The notes below the pieces were generated by a model, which was not told the origin of the DNA, did no database searches, and saw only the letters and a list, made by a program, of their open reading frames with translations. A DNA stretch of 19,372 nucleotides from contig DHQK01000115.1 in assembly GCA_002411085.1 (NCBI GenBank), forward strand, positions 1 to 19,372. Direction: 5' to 3'. The stretch comes from Marinilabilia sp. UBA5340 (lineage in GTDB: Bacteria > Bacteroidota > Bacteroidia > Bacteroidales > Marinilabiliaceae). Shown one piece after another: positions 1 to 7,091 of this stretch. Numbering within the stretch: position 1 is the stretch's first letter; each line of letters begins with the position of its first letter. Position numbers and translations under genes: made by a program.

Positions 1-935
1 GGATAATCCAGTCCTGCAGAGATGCTGTAAGGCTCTGTGATTTGACCATCATCGGTTTGCATCAGGTTGGTCATGCTTCCGTGGATGACACCGGTTTCGC
101 CCATAGCAATGGAGGCGGCTGTTTTACCGGATGTCAGGCCTTCTCCGGCCGCTTCCGCCCCGATGAGTTGCACTTCGGGCTCGTCCAGAAAGTGATAGAA
201 CGATCCGGCCGCGTTGGAGCCTCCACCAACACAGGCTACCACATAGTCGGGGTTGCTGTTGCCGGTTTTATTCCTCATTTGCCATTGTATTTCACCGCTG
301 ATGACTGATTGCAGCCTTGCTACCATGTCGGGATAGGGGTGAGGCCCTACTACCGAGCCGATGAGGTAAAAGGTATCCAGCGGATTGGCAATCCAGTCGC
401 GTAAAGCTTCGTTGGTGGCATCTTTAAGAGTACGACTGCCTGAGATGGCAGGTCGGACATCGGCTCCCAGCATTTTCATCCTTGCTACGTTGGGAGCCTG
501 CCGTTCTATGTCGGTTTCGCCCATATACACCACGCATTCGAGTCCCATCAGTGCACAAACGGTAGCTGTTGCCACTCCATGCTGTCCGGCCCCGGTTTCT
601 GCGATGATGCGTTTTTTACCCATTTCATTGGCCAGTAGAATCTGACCGATGGTGTTGTTGACTTTGTGACTGCCGGTGTGGTTGAGGTCTTCACGCTTGA
701 GCCATATATTACAGCCATAATGGTCTGATAACCTGTCGGCATGATAGAGTGGAGAGGGACGGCCCGCATAATCTTCAAGTAGTGTTTTGAAGTCTTTTCG
801 GAACGATTCCGAATTCATGATTTTCAGGTAGTTTTCTTTGAGGTTTTCGATGTTGGGAATGAGCATTTCGGGAATGTATGCTCCTCCATAAGGACCGTAA
901 AAGCCTCGTTCGTCGGGTTGAAATGAAGTTGACAT
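1..935 (-). CDS. trpB: tryptophan synthase beta chain (partial, 3' end outside the window)
   Basis: TrpB joins indole to L-serine to make L-tryptophan, using pyridoxal phosphate, in a complex with TrpA. I translated this frame from the ATG at 935. It is open for 311 codons to the window edge, about three quarters of the usual 390-400 residues. The PLP lysine lies in the HTGSHKVNN motif (K91), followed by [16 protein letters not shown] and the phosphate-binding GGGSNA. The N-terminus ([15 protein letters not shown], here [12 protein letters not shown]) is typical. It starts 24 bp after trpF and is the last trp gene visible, so trpA is expected beyond the left edge. Nothing appears broken. The identification is firm from the motifs; only the C-terminus is unseen. 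Confidence 0.97.
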   Translation of the reverse strand, partial: MSTSFQPDERGFYGPYGGAYIPEMLIPNIENLKENYLKIMNSESFRKDFKTLLEDYAGRPSPLYHADRLSDHYGCNIWLKREDLNHTGSHKVNNTIGQILLANEMGKKRIIAETGAGQHGVATATVCALMGLECVVYMGETDIERQAPNVARMKMLGADVRPAISGSRTLKDATNEALRDWIANPLDTFYLIGSVVGPHPYPDMVARLQSVISGEIQWQMRNKTGNSNPDYVVACVGGGSNAAGSFYHFLDEPEVQLIGAEAAGEGLTSGKTAASIAMGETGVIHGSMTNLMQTDDGQITEPYSISAGLDY

Positions 936-959
936 ATCAGATAAAATTTCTATGTTCTG

Positions 960-1598
960 TTATTGGTTACGTATACTGTTGATAAACTTTTTTACTGAAT
1001 CCAGGTTTTTAAAGCCGGGCGACGACTCGAATTGGCTGTTGATGTCTAGTGCGTATGGTATAAGCGGGCATTCTTCAAGGATTTTGTCTGCATCCGCAGG
1101 AGCGATTCCTCCACTTAAAAAAAATGGTCGCTCAGGGTTGAGTCCTGACAAGAGGGACCAATCAAATTTTTTCCCGCTTCCACCATATTCAGATGTCGGG
1201 GTATCGAAAAGAAAAAAATCACTAACACCCCGAAAAGCCTCGGTTTTTATGGAATCATCAGTTTTTTTTAGACTGAAAACTTTGATGATTTCCAATCCCT
1301 GATCTTTAAGAGCTTTGCATTGTTCAGGACTTTCTGATCCGTGAAGCTGTACCGCATCAAGCTGGTATTTTTTGCAGATGTCCAAAATGGTCGCTGTATT
1401 TTCATTGACAAATACGCCTGTTTTGCGGATGGGGGCCGGGATTAAACTGGTTATATCCGGACTTAGGGAATTTCCTGCATACCTTGGTGATTTTGGATAA
1501 AAGATAAAGCCAATGTAATCAGGAGCAAGCTTCACCAGATCCTTGATGTTCTGATGATCGCGCATTCCGCAAACTTTTATTTTTACTTTATTCTGCAT
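960..1598 (-). CDS. trpF: phosphoribosylanthranilate isomerase
   Basis: TrpF carries out the Amadori rearrangement of phosphoribosylanthranilate to CdRP, the step between TrpD and TrpC. The 212-residue product is a complete TIM barrel. The general-base Cys is C10 in KVCGMRD, the general-acid Asp is D132 in FLFDT, and the phosphate loops are GGSGKKFDW (139-147) and LSGGI (161-165). The usual VDVSSGVE motif near the end appears as a variant, LDINSQFE. It lies 46 bp after trpC and 24 bp before trpB, on the same strand, so it is very likely co-transcribed. It is a separate gene, not fused to trpC as in enterobacteria. Confidence 0.97.
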   Translation of the reverse strand: MQNKVKIKVCGMRDHQNIKDLVKLAPDYIGFIFYPKSPRYAGNSLSPDITSLIPAPIRKTGVFVNENTATILDICKKYQLDAVQLHGSESPEQCKALKDQGLEIIKVFSLKKTDDSIKTEAFRGVSDFFLFDTPTSEYGGSGKKFDWSLLSGLNPERPFFLSGGIAPADADKILEECPLIPYALDINSQFESSPGFKNLDSVKKFINSIRNQ

Positions 1599-1644
1599 GT
1601 TGATGATATATAGATGATTGAAAGCAATCCTTTTCGGGGACTCT

Positions 1645-2472
1645 TTAGCTGGTTGAGTAGTCTTTTTTTTCCGCTCTGAATTTCGACTTATCGGTTAATT
1701 CCAATTTGAATTTGGCGCATGCTCCCGCCGGATCTTGTTGCTTCATAAAATATTCCCCCATCAGGAATCCTTTGAATCCTGCTTCTTTCAAAAAGATGAA
1801 ATCTTCTGCCGAATGAATCCCGCTTTCGGCGATGGGCAACAGGTGTGATGGCAATTTGGAGGCCATTCGGGCGGCATGTTGCAGATCCACTTCAAATGTT
1901 TTGAGATTGCGGTTGTTGATGCCTACCATATCCACATAACTATTGAGAATTTCGGTCTCTTTCTCATCGTGCAGCTCCATCAGGACTTCCATTCCCAAAT
2001 AATCGGCCAGGGCAGCCAGGTCTGTGGCCTGCTCTTTTTCCAGAATGGCTGCAATCAGCAGAATGGCACTGGCTCCAATTGCTTTGGCTTCATAGACCTG
2101 ATACGGATCTATGATAAACTCTTTGCGGATGATGGGTGTGTTGGTGAGATCACGGGCCTGACTTAAATCGTCATTGCTTCCGCCAAAAAAATGATTGTCG
2201 GTAAGTACTGAAATTCCGGCAACTCCTGTTCTTGCATATCCCGGTACGATATTCGCCACCGTGGCACCATTATGAATCACACCTTTGGAGGGCGATTGTC
2301 TTTTAAACTCTGCAATCACCGGGAAATCACTGTTCCGGATCAGGCTTTCGCGCAGGGAAGCCACAGAGGAAGAAAAGTGGCGGTAATATTTCAACTCTTT
2401 GATGGAGACCTTTTGTTTTGCGGCTTCCACTTCTTCCTTTTTGTATGCTACTATTTTGTCGAGGATGTTCAT
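1645..2472 (-). CDS. trpC: indole-3-glycerol phosphate synthase
   Basis: TrpC closes the indole ring, converting CdRP to indole-3-glycerol phosphate with loss of CO2 and water. The 275-residue protein is a complete single-function TIM barrel. Visible catalytic motifs are EFKRQSPSKG (55-64), SVLTDNHFFGGS, the lysine in IIRKEF (K117), MELHDE (around E166), GINNRNL (184-190), the IAESGI loop (about 214-219) and FLMGE. The C-terminus is a short charged tail. It starts 27 bp after trpD, with no terminator between them. Confidence 0.97.
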   Translation of the reverse strand: MNILDKIVAYKKEEVEAAKQKVSIKELKYYRHFSSSVASLRESLIRNSDFPVIAEFKRQSPSKGVIHNGATVANIVPGYARTGVAGISVLTDNHFFGGSNDDLSQARDLTNTPIIRKEFIIDPYQVYEAKAIGASAILLIAAILEKEQATDLAALADYLGMEVLMELHDEKETEILNSYVDMVGINNRNLKTFEVDLQHAARMASKLPSHLLPIAESGIHSAEDFIFLKEAGFKGFLMGEYFMKQQDPAGACAKFKLELTDKSKFRAEKKDYSTS

Positions 2473-2499
2473 AGCTTGAAAATATTTGATAGCCAGGGG

Positions 2500-3495
2500 T
2501 TAAATTGTTTGTAAAAGTTTTTTCATGGTTGTGGCTGCTCTTCCGCCTTTCAATGAATCAGTTGCTTTTTCGAGGCATTGCTCAAACGACAGTTGCTCAT
2601 CCATGGTTTGGATGGCCAGGGCAGCATTGGCAAGTACTGCATTGTTTTGTGCATCAGACCCATTCCCTGCCAGCACTTTTTTAAAGATGGCTGCGGATTC
2701 CTCAACCGTGTCTCCACCGAAAATTTCCTCTGGTTTGTTGGCTGGCATTCCGATATCTTCAGGTTTTAATAGTTTTTCACCCTTGTGTGAGATCACTTTA
2801 AAAGCATCAGTCAAAGATACTTCATCATAGCCATCAATGTTGTGGACAATGCTGAACCTTTTATCCGATTGTTGATAAATGTACTGGTATATACGTGCTA
2901 GTTCAAGGCTAAATACCCCAACCAGTTGAAACTGAGGACTGGCCGGGTTTACCATGGGGCCCAGCATGTTGAAGAAGGTTTTTATTCCCAGTTCACGGCG
3001 GATGGGGCCTACCGCTTTCATGGCAGGGTGAAACAATGGTGCATGCATAAAACAGATGCCCGTCTGGTCTATCTGCTTTTTCAATTGGTCATTGTCGTTG
3101 GTGAATTTATACCCCATGTATTCCATTACGTTGGAGGATCCGCAGGCCGAACTGACTCCTGCATTTCCATGCTTGGCAACTTTGTATCCTGCTCCTGCCA
3201 CCACTAGTGATGCCAGTGTTGAAATATTGAAGGTGTTTTTGCCGTCTCCTCCGGTGCCACACATATCGATGGTCTGAAAATCAGATAGGTCGATGTTCTT
3301 GCATTGCTCGAGCAGGCCATCCCGAAATCCGGAGAGTTCTTCCACGGTCACTGCCCGCATCATAAAAACAGAGAGAAAAGCAACAACTTCGGATTTGCTA
3401 TAATTTTCGCTGGTGATATTGATCAGTATATCCCTGGCTTCCTCTCTGGAGAGGGTGTTGTATTCGAAAAGTCGTTTGAGTGTTGGCTGTAACAT
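2500..3495 (-). CDS. trpD: anthranilate phosphoribosyltransferase
   Basis: TrpD transfers the phosphoribosyl group of PRPP to anthranilate. The 331-residue product has the expected family length. The helical N-terminal domain is followed by the PRPP-binding CGTGGDG (79-85), NTFNIST (87-93) and KHGN (108-111) motifs and, further on, the acidic DEVSLTD segment that binds the metal ions. TrpG is encoded separately upstream, not fused as in E. coli. The gene is split from trpG by an unusually long 195-bp spacer with a hairpin and short repeats (see 3496-3690), while trpC follows after 27 bp. Confidence 0.97.
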   Translation of the reverse strand: MLQPTLKRLFEYNTLSREEARDILINITSENYSKSEVVAFLSVFMMRAVTVEELSGFRDGLLEQCKNIDLSDFQTIDMCGTGGDGKNTFNISTLASLVVAGAGYKVAKHGNAGVSSACGSSNVMEYMGYKFTNDNDQLKKQIDQTGICFMHAPLFHPAMKAVGPIRRELGIKTFFNMLGPMVNPASPQFQLVGVFSLELARIYQYIYQQSDKRFSIVHNIDGYDEVSLTDAFKVISHKGEKLLKPEDIGMPANKPEEIFGGDTVEESAAIFKKVLAGNGSDAQNNAVLANAALAIQTMDEQLSFEQCLEKATDSLKGGRAATTMKKLLQTI

Positions 3496-3690
3496 TTGTT
3501 CAGGTGTTAAATTAAATATTGGAATCAGCGTTTTGTCCTGGTGGTTTTATAGAATTAAAGATTGCTGTCGGTTCTCATGGTCAGGACGTAAAGTTGAGTA
3601 TTCAGCAATTTCCAAGCTGTTGTTTTATTCTATAGTGTTTATGGTCTTAGTTGCCTACTAGCAACTACTGACTAAAAGCTACTGACTTCT
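3496..3690 (-). other. trpG-trpD spacer with hairpin and AGTCAGTAG repeats
   Basis: This 195-bp spacer interrupts an otherwise tight operon. I find no open frame with coding character in it. On the coding strand, about 24 bases after the trpG stop, there is a 7-bp perfect stem TAGTTGC/GCAACTA with a 6-base loop (3648-3667), not followed by a U-run, so it is not a standard terminator. Between trpG and the hairpin the word AGTCAGTAG occurs twice. A second inverted repeat, ATTGCTG (3561-3567) and CAGCAAT (3603-3609), encloses 35 bases. Function is unknown; RNA stability, processing or a weak internal control are possible. Confidence 0.5.
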
Positions 3691-4260
3691 TTATCCTTCA
3701 ATCCAGTTTTTGATCATTTGTTTTCCATGCTCGGTAAGTATAGATTCCGGGTGAAACTGGACCGCCCGTACGTCATATTTCTTATGCGTGATGGCCATGA
3801 TTTGGCCCTGAATATCTCGCGCTGTAATTTCAAGATCGTCCGGGAGGTCTTTTTCATTTACCACCCACGAATGGTATCTTCCGCCCATAAAGGTGTCCGG
3901 AAGCGTATTGAAAAGCATTTCGTTGCGGTCGCATACGCTGATGGGGGTGGCAATGCCATGATAAACTCTTGGTAGATTGTAAATAGAGCCACCGAAAACT
4001 TCAGCGATGGCCTGACATCCCAGGCAAACGCCAAAAATGGAATGGGTGGGAGCCAATTCTTTTATCAGTTGTTTGAGTATTCCTGCCTCGTCCGGAATCC
4101 CTGGTCCTGGCGACAAAACAATCTTGTCGTAAGCCCTGGCTTCTTCAATGGTGATTTTATCATTTCGATAAACATCCACCTGCTGGTCTGCCACTTCTTC
4201 AAGATAATGCACCAGGTTGTATGTAAATGAGTCGTAGTTGTCTATAACGAGTATCTTCAT
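3691..4260 (-). CDS. trpG: anthranilate synthase glutamine amidotransferase subunit
   Basis: TrpG hydrolyses glutamine and feeds ammonia to TrpE for anthranilate synthesis. The 189-residue protein is a class I glutamine amidotransferase with the full triad visible: Cys79 in FGVCLGCQA, and His170 and Glu172 in VQFHPES. The oxyanion and substrate loop PGPG sits at 51-54. The sequence also resembles PabA, and such subunits can serve both folate and Trp synthesis; its place between trpE and trpD supports a Trp role. It lies 82 bp after trpE, and a 195-bp spacer follows before trpD. Confidence 0.95.
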   Translation of the reverse strand: MKILVIDNYDSFTYNLVHYLEEVADQQVDVYRNDKITIEEARAYDKIVLSPGPGIPDEAGILKQLIKELAPTHSIFGVCLGCQAIAEVFGGSIYNLPRVYHGIATPISVCDRNEMLFNTLPDTFMGGRYHSWVVNEKDLPDDLEITARDIQGQIMAITHKKYDVRAVQFHPESILTEHGKQMIKNWIEG

Positions 4261-4342
4261 TTTCTTGTTTTTTGCAAAGCCACAATAACGGTCTTTGTCG
4301 GTTGCTAATTTTCTCTGTTCTCTCCTGACTATTAACTAAAAA
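4261..4342 (-). other. trpE-trpG spacer
   Basis: The 82-bp gap has no gene. Just after the trpE stop, the coding strand reads TTTTTAGTTAATAGTCAGG, which resembles the TTTTAGTCAGTAG words after trpG. A short imperfect inverted repeat, CAAAG/CTTTG, lies nearer the trpG start. I see no terminator, so read-through into trpG is likely. Confidence 0.4.
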
Positions 4343-5767
4343 CTAGAATTCTGCAGCCATCTCAATGGCTTTTTTCAAAGCACCCAATTTATTATTGACT
4401 TCCTGTAGCTCTTTCTCTTCAACAGATTCGGAAACCACTCCTGCTCCTGCCTGATAAAAGAGCGTATTGTCTTTGCTCAAAAATGAACGGATCATAATGG
4501 ACTGGTTGAAAGATCCGTCAAGACCTAACTTGCCAATGCAGCCGCCATAATACCCGCGACTGTGTGGTTCGTATTTGTCAATCAGTTGCATTGCTTTGTA
4601 TTTGGGAGCTCCGGAGAGTGTTCCTGCGGGGAAGGTGTCGGCCATTACCCTTGCTACTTTTCCCGGATCCTGCAACTTTCCGGTTACTTCTGAAACAAGG
4701 TGAAGGACATGACTGTAATACTGAACCTCTTTATAGGTTTTCACTTCCACCTCGCGGCAATTACGGCCCAGATCGTTACGTGCCAGATCCACAAGCATTA
4801 CGTGTTCTGCATTCTCCTTCGGATCCTGGCTCAGCTCTTCGGCCAGTTTCATGTCCTTGAGGTCGTCTCCGGTACGTTTGAATGTTCCGGCAATGGGATT
4901 GATCGTGGCAAGTCCTTTTTCTATAACCAGTTGGCTCTCGGGAGAAGAACCCATCAGTCGGTAGTTGCCATAATCGAAATAGAAAAGATAGGGAGAGGGG
5001 TTGATGTGTCGGAGTGCTCGATAAACATTGAACTCGTCTCCCTTAAAAGATTGGGAGAACTGGCGCGATAGCACAATCTGGAATACATCTCCCCTGTAGC
5101 AATGTTCTTTCCCTTTGGTTACCATGTCAATGTATTGTTGTCCTTCGAGTGGTGATTTTTCATTCTCTACAGGGATGAAAGCGAATGAAGGAACTGCGCG
5201 GTTTTTTAATATTTCGAGGGTGTCGTTTAGCGATGATTCCTGTCCGGGAAGCAAATGTTCCACCAGGTATAGCTGGTTGGTAAAATGATTGAAAGCGATG
5301 ACTGACTGGTAGAGGTGATATCTAATGTCGGGGATTGCGTGAGGGGCATCCGGGGTGATGTTTAACCGGAGATCTTCGAAGTAGCGAACGGCATCGTAGG
5401 CCGTGTACCCATAAAACCCGGAAGCCGGAACAGGGCATTTTTTCTGATCTTCCGGAGCGATCTCAAAGTTGTTGATGAATTCCTGCATAAGATCGGGAAC
5501 CGATTCATTTCCCGAGAGGTCAATTTCCTGTTTGCTTTCATCCGGATACCGGGAGGTTATTCTTTCCTTGTCTACAATGAAATCGGCGATCGGATTGAAA
5601 CAAATGAAGGAGAGAGAGTTGTTTCCACCATGGTAATCTGAACTTTCGAGCAATATGGTATTTGGGAACAAATCGCGTAGCTTCAGATAAATACTTACCG
5701 GGGTTACCACATCCCCCACATGTGCTGGTATGTGTTGACACGAGAGACTGATTTTTTGTTTCTTCAT
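4343..5767 (-). CDS. trpE: anthranilate synthase component I
   Basis: TrpE makes anthranilate from chorismate with ammonia from TrpG, the first committed step to tryptophan. The 474-residue product is a complete chorismate-utilising enzyme. The feedback-inhibition motif LLES is at 39-42 and NPSPY at 256-260; both belong to the Trp-binding site in well-studied TrpE proteins, so the enzyme is probably inhibited by tryptophan. The catalytic region shows GSSPES (273-278), PIAGT (291-295), AEHVMLVDLARNDLGR (320-335), FPAGTLSGAPK (379-389) and GYYGG. The LLES motif distinguishes it from PabB. The start at 5767 lies 40 bases after the attenuator U-run, so this is the first structural gene controlled by the leader. 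Confidence 0.97.
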   Translation of the reverse strand: MKKQKISLSCQHIPAHVGDVVTPVSIYLKLRDLFPNTILLESSDYHGGNNSLSFICFNPIADFIVDKERITSRYPDESKQEIDLSGNESVPDLMQEFINNFEIAPEDQKKCPVPASGFYGYTAYDAVRYFEDLRLNITPDAPHAIPDIRYHLYQSVIAFNHFTNQLYLVEHLLPGQESSLNDTLEILKNRAVPSFAFIPVENEKSPLEGQQYIDMVTKGKEHCYRGDVFQIVLSRQFSQSFKGDEFNVYRALRHINPSPYLFYFDYGNYRLMGSSPESQLVIEKGLATINPIAGTFKRTGDDLKDMKLAEELSQDPKENAEHVMLVDLARNDLGRNCREVEVKTYKEVQYYSHVLHLVSEVTGKLQDPGKVARVMADTFPAGTLSGAPKYKAMQLIDKYEPHSRGYYGGCIGKLGLDGSFNQSIMIRSFLSKDNTLFYQAGAGVVSESVEEKELQEVNNKLGALKKAIEMAAEF

Positions 5768-5806
5768 AGGTATCGGTTGTTTTTATGTTTTTCTGACAAT
5801 AAGAAT

Positions 5807-5842
5807 AAAAAAAAGGCTCACCGGGGATTCCGGTAAGCCTTT
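5807..5842 (-). terminator. trp attenuator terminator
   Basis: On the trp coding strand, a 13-bp stem (arms 5830-5842 and 5812-5824, loop of 5 bases) is followed by a run of eight U (5814-5807). In the minus-strand RNA every position pairs, including one G-U; on the plus strand the same position is a C-A mismatch, so the signal is made for minus-strand transcription. It sits between the Trp-rich leader peptide and trpE, where it can only act as a conditional terminator. This is a very clear intrinsic terminator. Confidence 0.93.
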
Positions 5843-5850
5843 CTGGTATT

Positions 5851-5886
5851 ATGCTTTTGTTACAATATAAGCATGAGGACATCACC
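5851..5886 (-). promoter_or_regulatory. candidate trp antiterminator segment
   Basis: The RNA between the leader stop and the terminator has the stem AUGCUU/AAGCAU (5869-5874 and 5851-5856). Directly after the leader stop codon is GGUGA (5886-5882), a copy of the GGUGA in the terminator's 3' arm; it can pair with UUACC in the terminator's 5' arm, helped by CCU with AGG. Such pairing would prevent the terminator. A ribosome at the leader stop would hide GGUGA, while one stalled on the Trp codons would leave it free. This fits classical attenuation, but I folded it by eye only. Confidence 0.5.
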
Positions 5887-5887
5887 T

Positions 5888-5950
5888 TTATCCCTTGTGA
5901 GGAAAAAAGAAATGACGCCACCACCAAATATTTGTAACTGAAATGTTCAT
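5888..5950 (-). CDS. trpL: trp operon leader peptide with three Trp codons
   Basis: A 20-codon frame starts with ATG at 5950 and ends with TAA at 5888-5890. It reads MNISVTNIWWWRHFFFPHKG. Three tandem UGG codons are at residues 9-11 (5926-5918), and three Phe codons follow. Trp is rare in proteins, so WWW directly upstream of a terminator and trpE is a strong sign of a tryptophan-sensing leader. The spacing (about 45 bases from stop to terminator stem) suits ribosome-mediated attenuation. No strong Shine-Dalgarno is seen, which is normal for Bacteroidota. It is too short for ordinary gene callers. Confidence 0.9.
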   Translation of the reverse strand: MNISVTNIWWWRHFFFPHKG

Positions 5951-6013
5951 GTCTTTGCTTGATTGCGGGCTTGAACCCGATATTTTATGATATTTGTTAT
6001 GTTTTAGACTTTG

Positions 6014-6045
6014 CAAGTTTAGGGAATGATTTTATAAAATGCAAA
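6014..6045 (-). promoter_or_regulatory. candidate trp operon promoter (Bacteroidota type)
   Basis: On the minus strand, TTTG (6045-6042) and TAAACTTG (6021-6014) are 20 bases apart. The Bacteroidota consensus is TTTG, 19-21 bases, then TAnnTTTG; the -7 element here differs at one position. Transcription would start near 6007, leaving about 57 bases before the leader peptide. A small stem, CGGG/CCCG (5966-5979), falls in that untranslated stretch. Confidence 0.5.
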
Positions 6046-6066
6046 ATTTTTGTGAAAGTTTTTTAT

Positions 6067-6999
6067 TTACCTCCACTTTATCTTCTTTACACTCTTTGTT
6101 TTATTGATGTTGTCCGGCAGGTTATCTAGCACGGTTGACTTAATATGGTCAATCAATAATTGACGGGTGAAGCTTTGATGAACTACAATGCTTACTTCCC
6201 GAACCGGCTCAGGGGCTGTAAATCTTCGCACAAATGGGGTGTCTGTGAGTGAATCTACGGATAGTTCAGGTACCAGAGTGTAACCAATTCCTTTGCGAAC
6301 CATCGATTTTAGGGCTTCTATGCTTCCGCTTTCGTAGAAGAAACCAAAAGCATTGTTGGTTTTGCTGGCTTTTCCGCAGATATCAAGGGTCTGATTGCGA
6401 AAACAGTGTCCTTCTGTTAATACCAGCACTTTGGCGGGATCAAGCAGGTTGTCTTCGATGAAATCATTGTGCATGAATGGGTGGTCGTAGGGTGCATAGA
6501 AAAGGAAGGGCTCGTAAAACAGGGGGATCTCTCTGATCTGTTTTTCTTCGGCAGGGGTCACCATAATGCCCACATCGATGCGATCGTTGTGTAGTGCCTT
6601 CAATAGTTGTTCCGACTCCAGTTCTTCAATGCGGAGGTGAGTATTGGGGTTTTCACTGATGAACTGGGGCAGGAACCTCGGTATGAGATAAGGTGCCAGG
6701 GTAGGAATGATTCCGAGTCGGAATTCTCCCTCAATGCTTTTTTTCTCCTGACTGACATAATATCGTAAATCTGAAATTTCCCGAAGAATTTGTCGGGCGC
6801 GAATGATAATCTCTTCTCCGGCTGGAGTTGGCTCGATGGGTTTTTTGGTTCGATTGAAAATTTGCACTCCGATTTCATCCTCCAGTTTCCGAACCTGCAT
6901 CGTCAGCGTGGGTTGGGTGATGTGGCAACTCTCGGCAGCATCTACGAAGTGGCGATAATCATCCAGGGCCACAATGTATTCCAGTTGTTGTATGTTCAT
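6067..6999 (-). CDS. oxyR: OxyR-type LysR hydrogen peroxide sensor
   Basis: This is a LysR-family activator that senses hydrogen peroxide by forming a disulfide and then switches on peroxide defence genes. The 310-residue protein has the N-terminal winged helix (about 1-60, with ITQPTLTMQVRKLE as recognition helix) and a periplasmic-binding-protein-like effector domain. The diagnostic motif is GHCFRNQTLDIC: the cysteines fall at 199 and 208, the same numbers as the redox pair in E. coli OxyR. That makes OxyR the best assignment, not a generic LysR. The gene begins just 28 bases after the dnaJ terminator U-run, with a 14-bp palindrome in between. It ends upstream of the trp promoter with no obvious terminator, so some read-through into the trp leader is conceivable. 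Confidence 0.92.
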   Translation of the reverse strand: MNIQQLEYIVALDDYRHFVDAAESCHITQPTLTMQVRKLEDEIGVQIFNRTKKPIEPTPAGEEIIIRARQILREISDLRYYVSQEKKSIEGEFRLGIIPTLAPYLIPRFLPQFISENPNTHLRIEELESEQLLKALHNDRIDVGIMVTPAEEKQIREIPLFYEPFLFYAPYDHPFMHNDFIEDNLLDPAKVLVLTEGHCFRNQTLDICGKASKTNNAFGFFYESGSIEALKSMVRKGIGYTLVPELSVDSLTDTPFVRRFTAPEPVREVSIVVHQSFTRQLLIDHIKSTVLDNLPDNINKTKSVKKIKWR

Positions 7000-7007
7000 T
7001 ATATCTG

Positions 7008-7021
7008 TTTTGGGCCCAAAA
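7008..7021. promoter_or_regulatory. perfect palindrome upstream of oxyR, possible operator
   Basis: TTTTGGGCCCAAAA is a perfect 14-bp palindrome ending 8 bases before the oxyR ATG. It lies where an oxyR promoter or transcription start should be: a near-match -7 element, TAACTTTT, overlaps its upstream edge. It could be an autoregulatory or other repressor site, or form a short stem in the mRNA leader. The function is inferred from position only. Confidence 0.4.
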
Positions 7022-7027
7022 GTTAAT

Positions 7028-7061
7028 AAAAAAACGGGAGCTCTTTGGTGGGCTCCCGTTT
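7028..7061 (-). terminator. intrinsic terminator of grpE-dnaJ
   Basis: On the minus strand, a 9-bp stem AAACGGGAG/CTCCCGTTT (arms 7061-7053 and 7040-7032) with a 12-base loop is followed by a run of T (7034-7028). It starts about 30 bases after the dnaJ stop. This is a standard rho-independent terminator separating the chaperone genes from oxyR. Confidence 0.88.
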
Positions 7062-7091
7062 AGGTATATTCTTGATGAATTCAATAACAGC

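Noticed and set aside
5538..5927. 129-codon minus-strand frame with several cysteines overlapping the trp leader and trpE
   Set aside because: It runs through the attenuator stem and 230 bases into trpE in another frame. The leader peptide, terminator and trpE explain the region better.
5966..5979. CGGGTTCAAGCCCG, similar to a tRNA T-arm
   Set aside because: The T-arm pairing breaks at the third base pair, and no acceptor, D or anticodon arms can be found around it.
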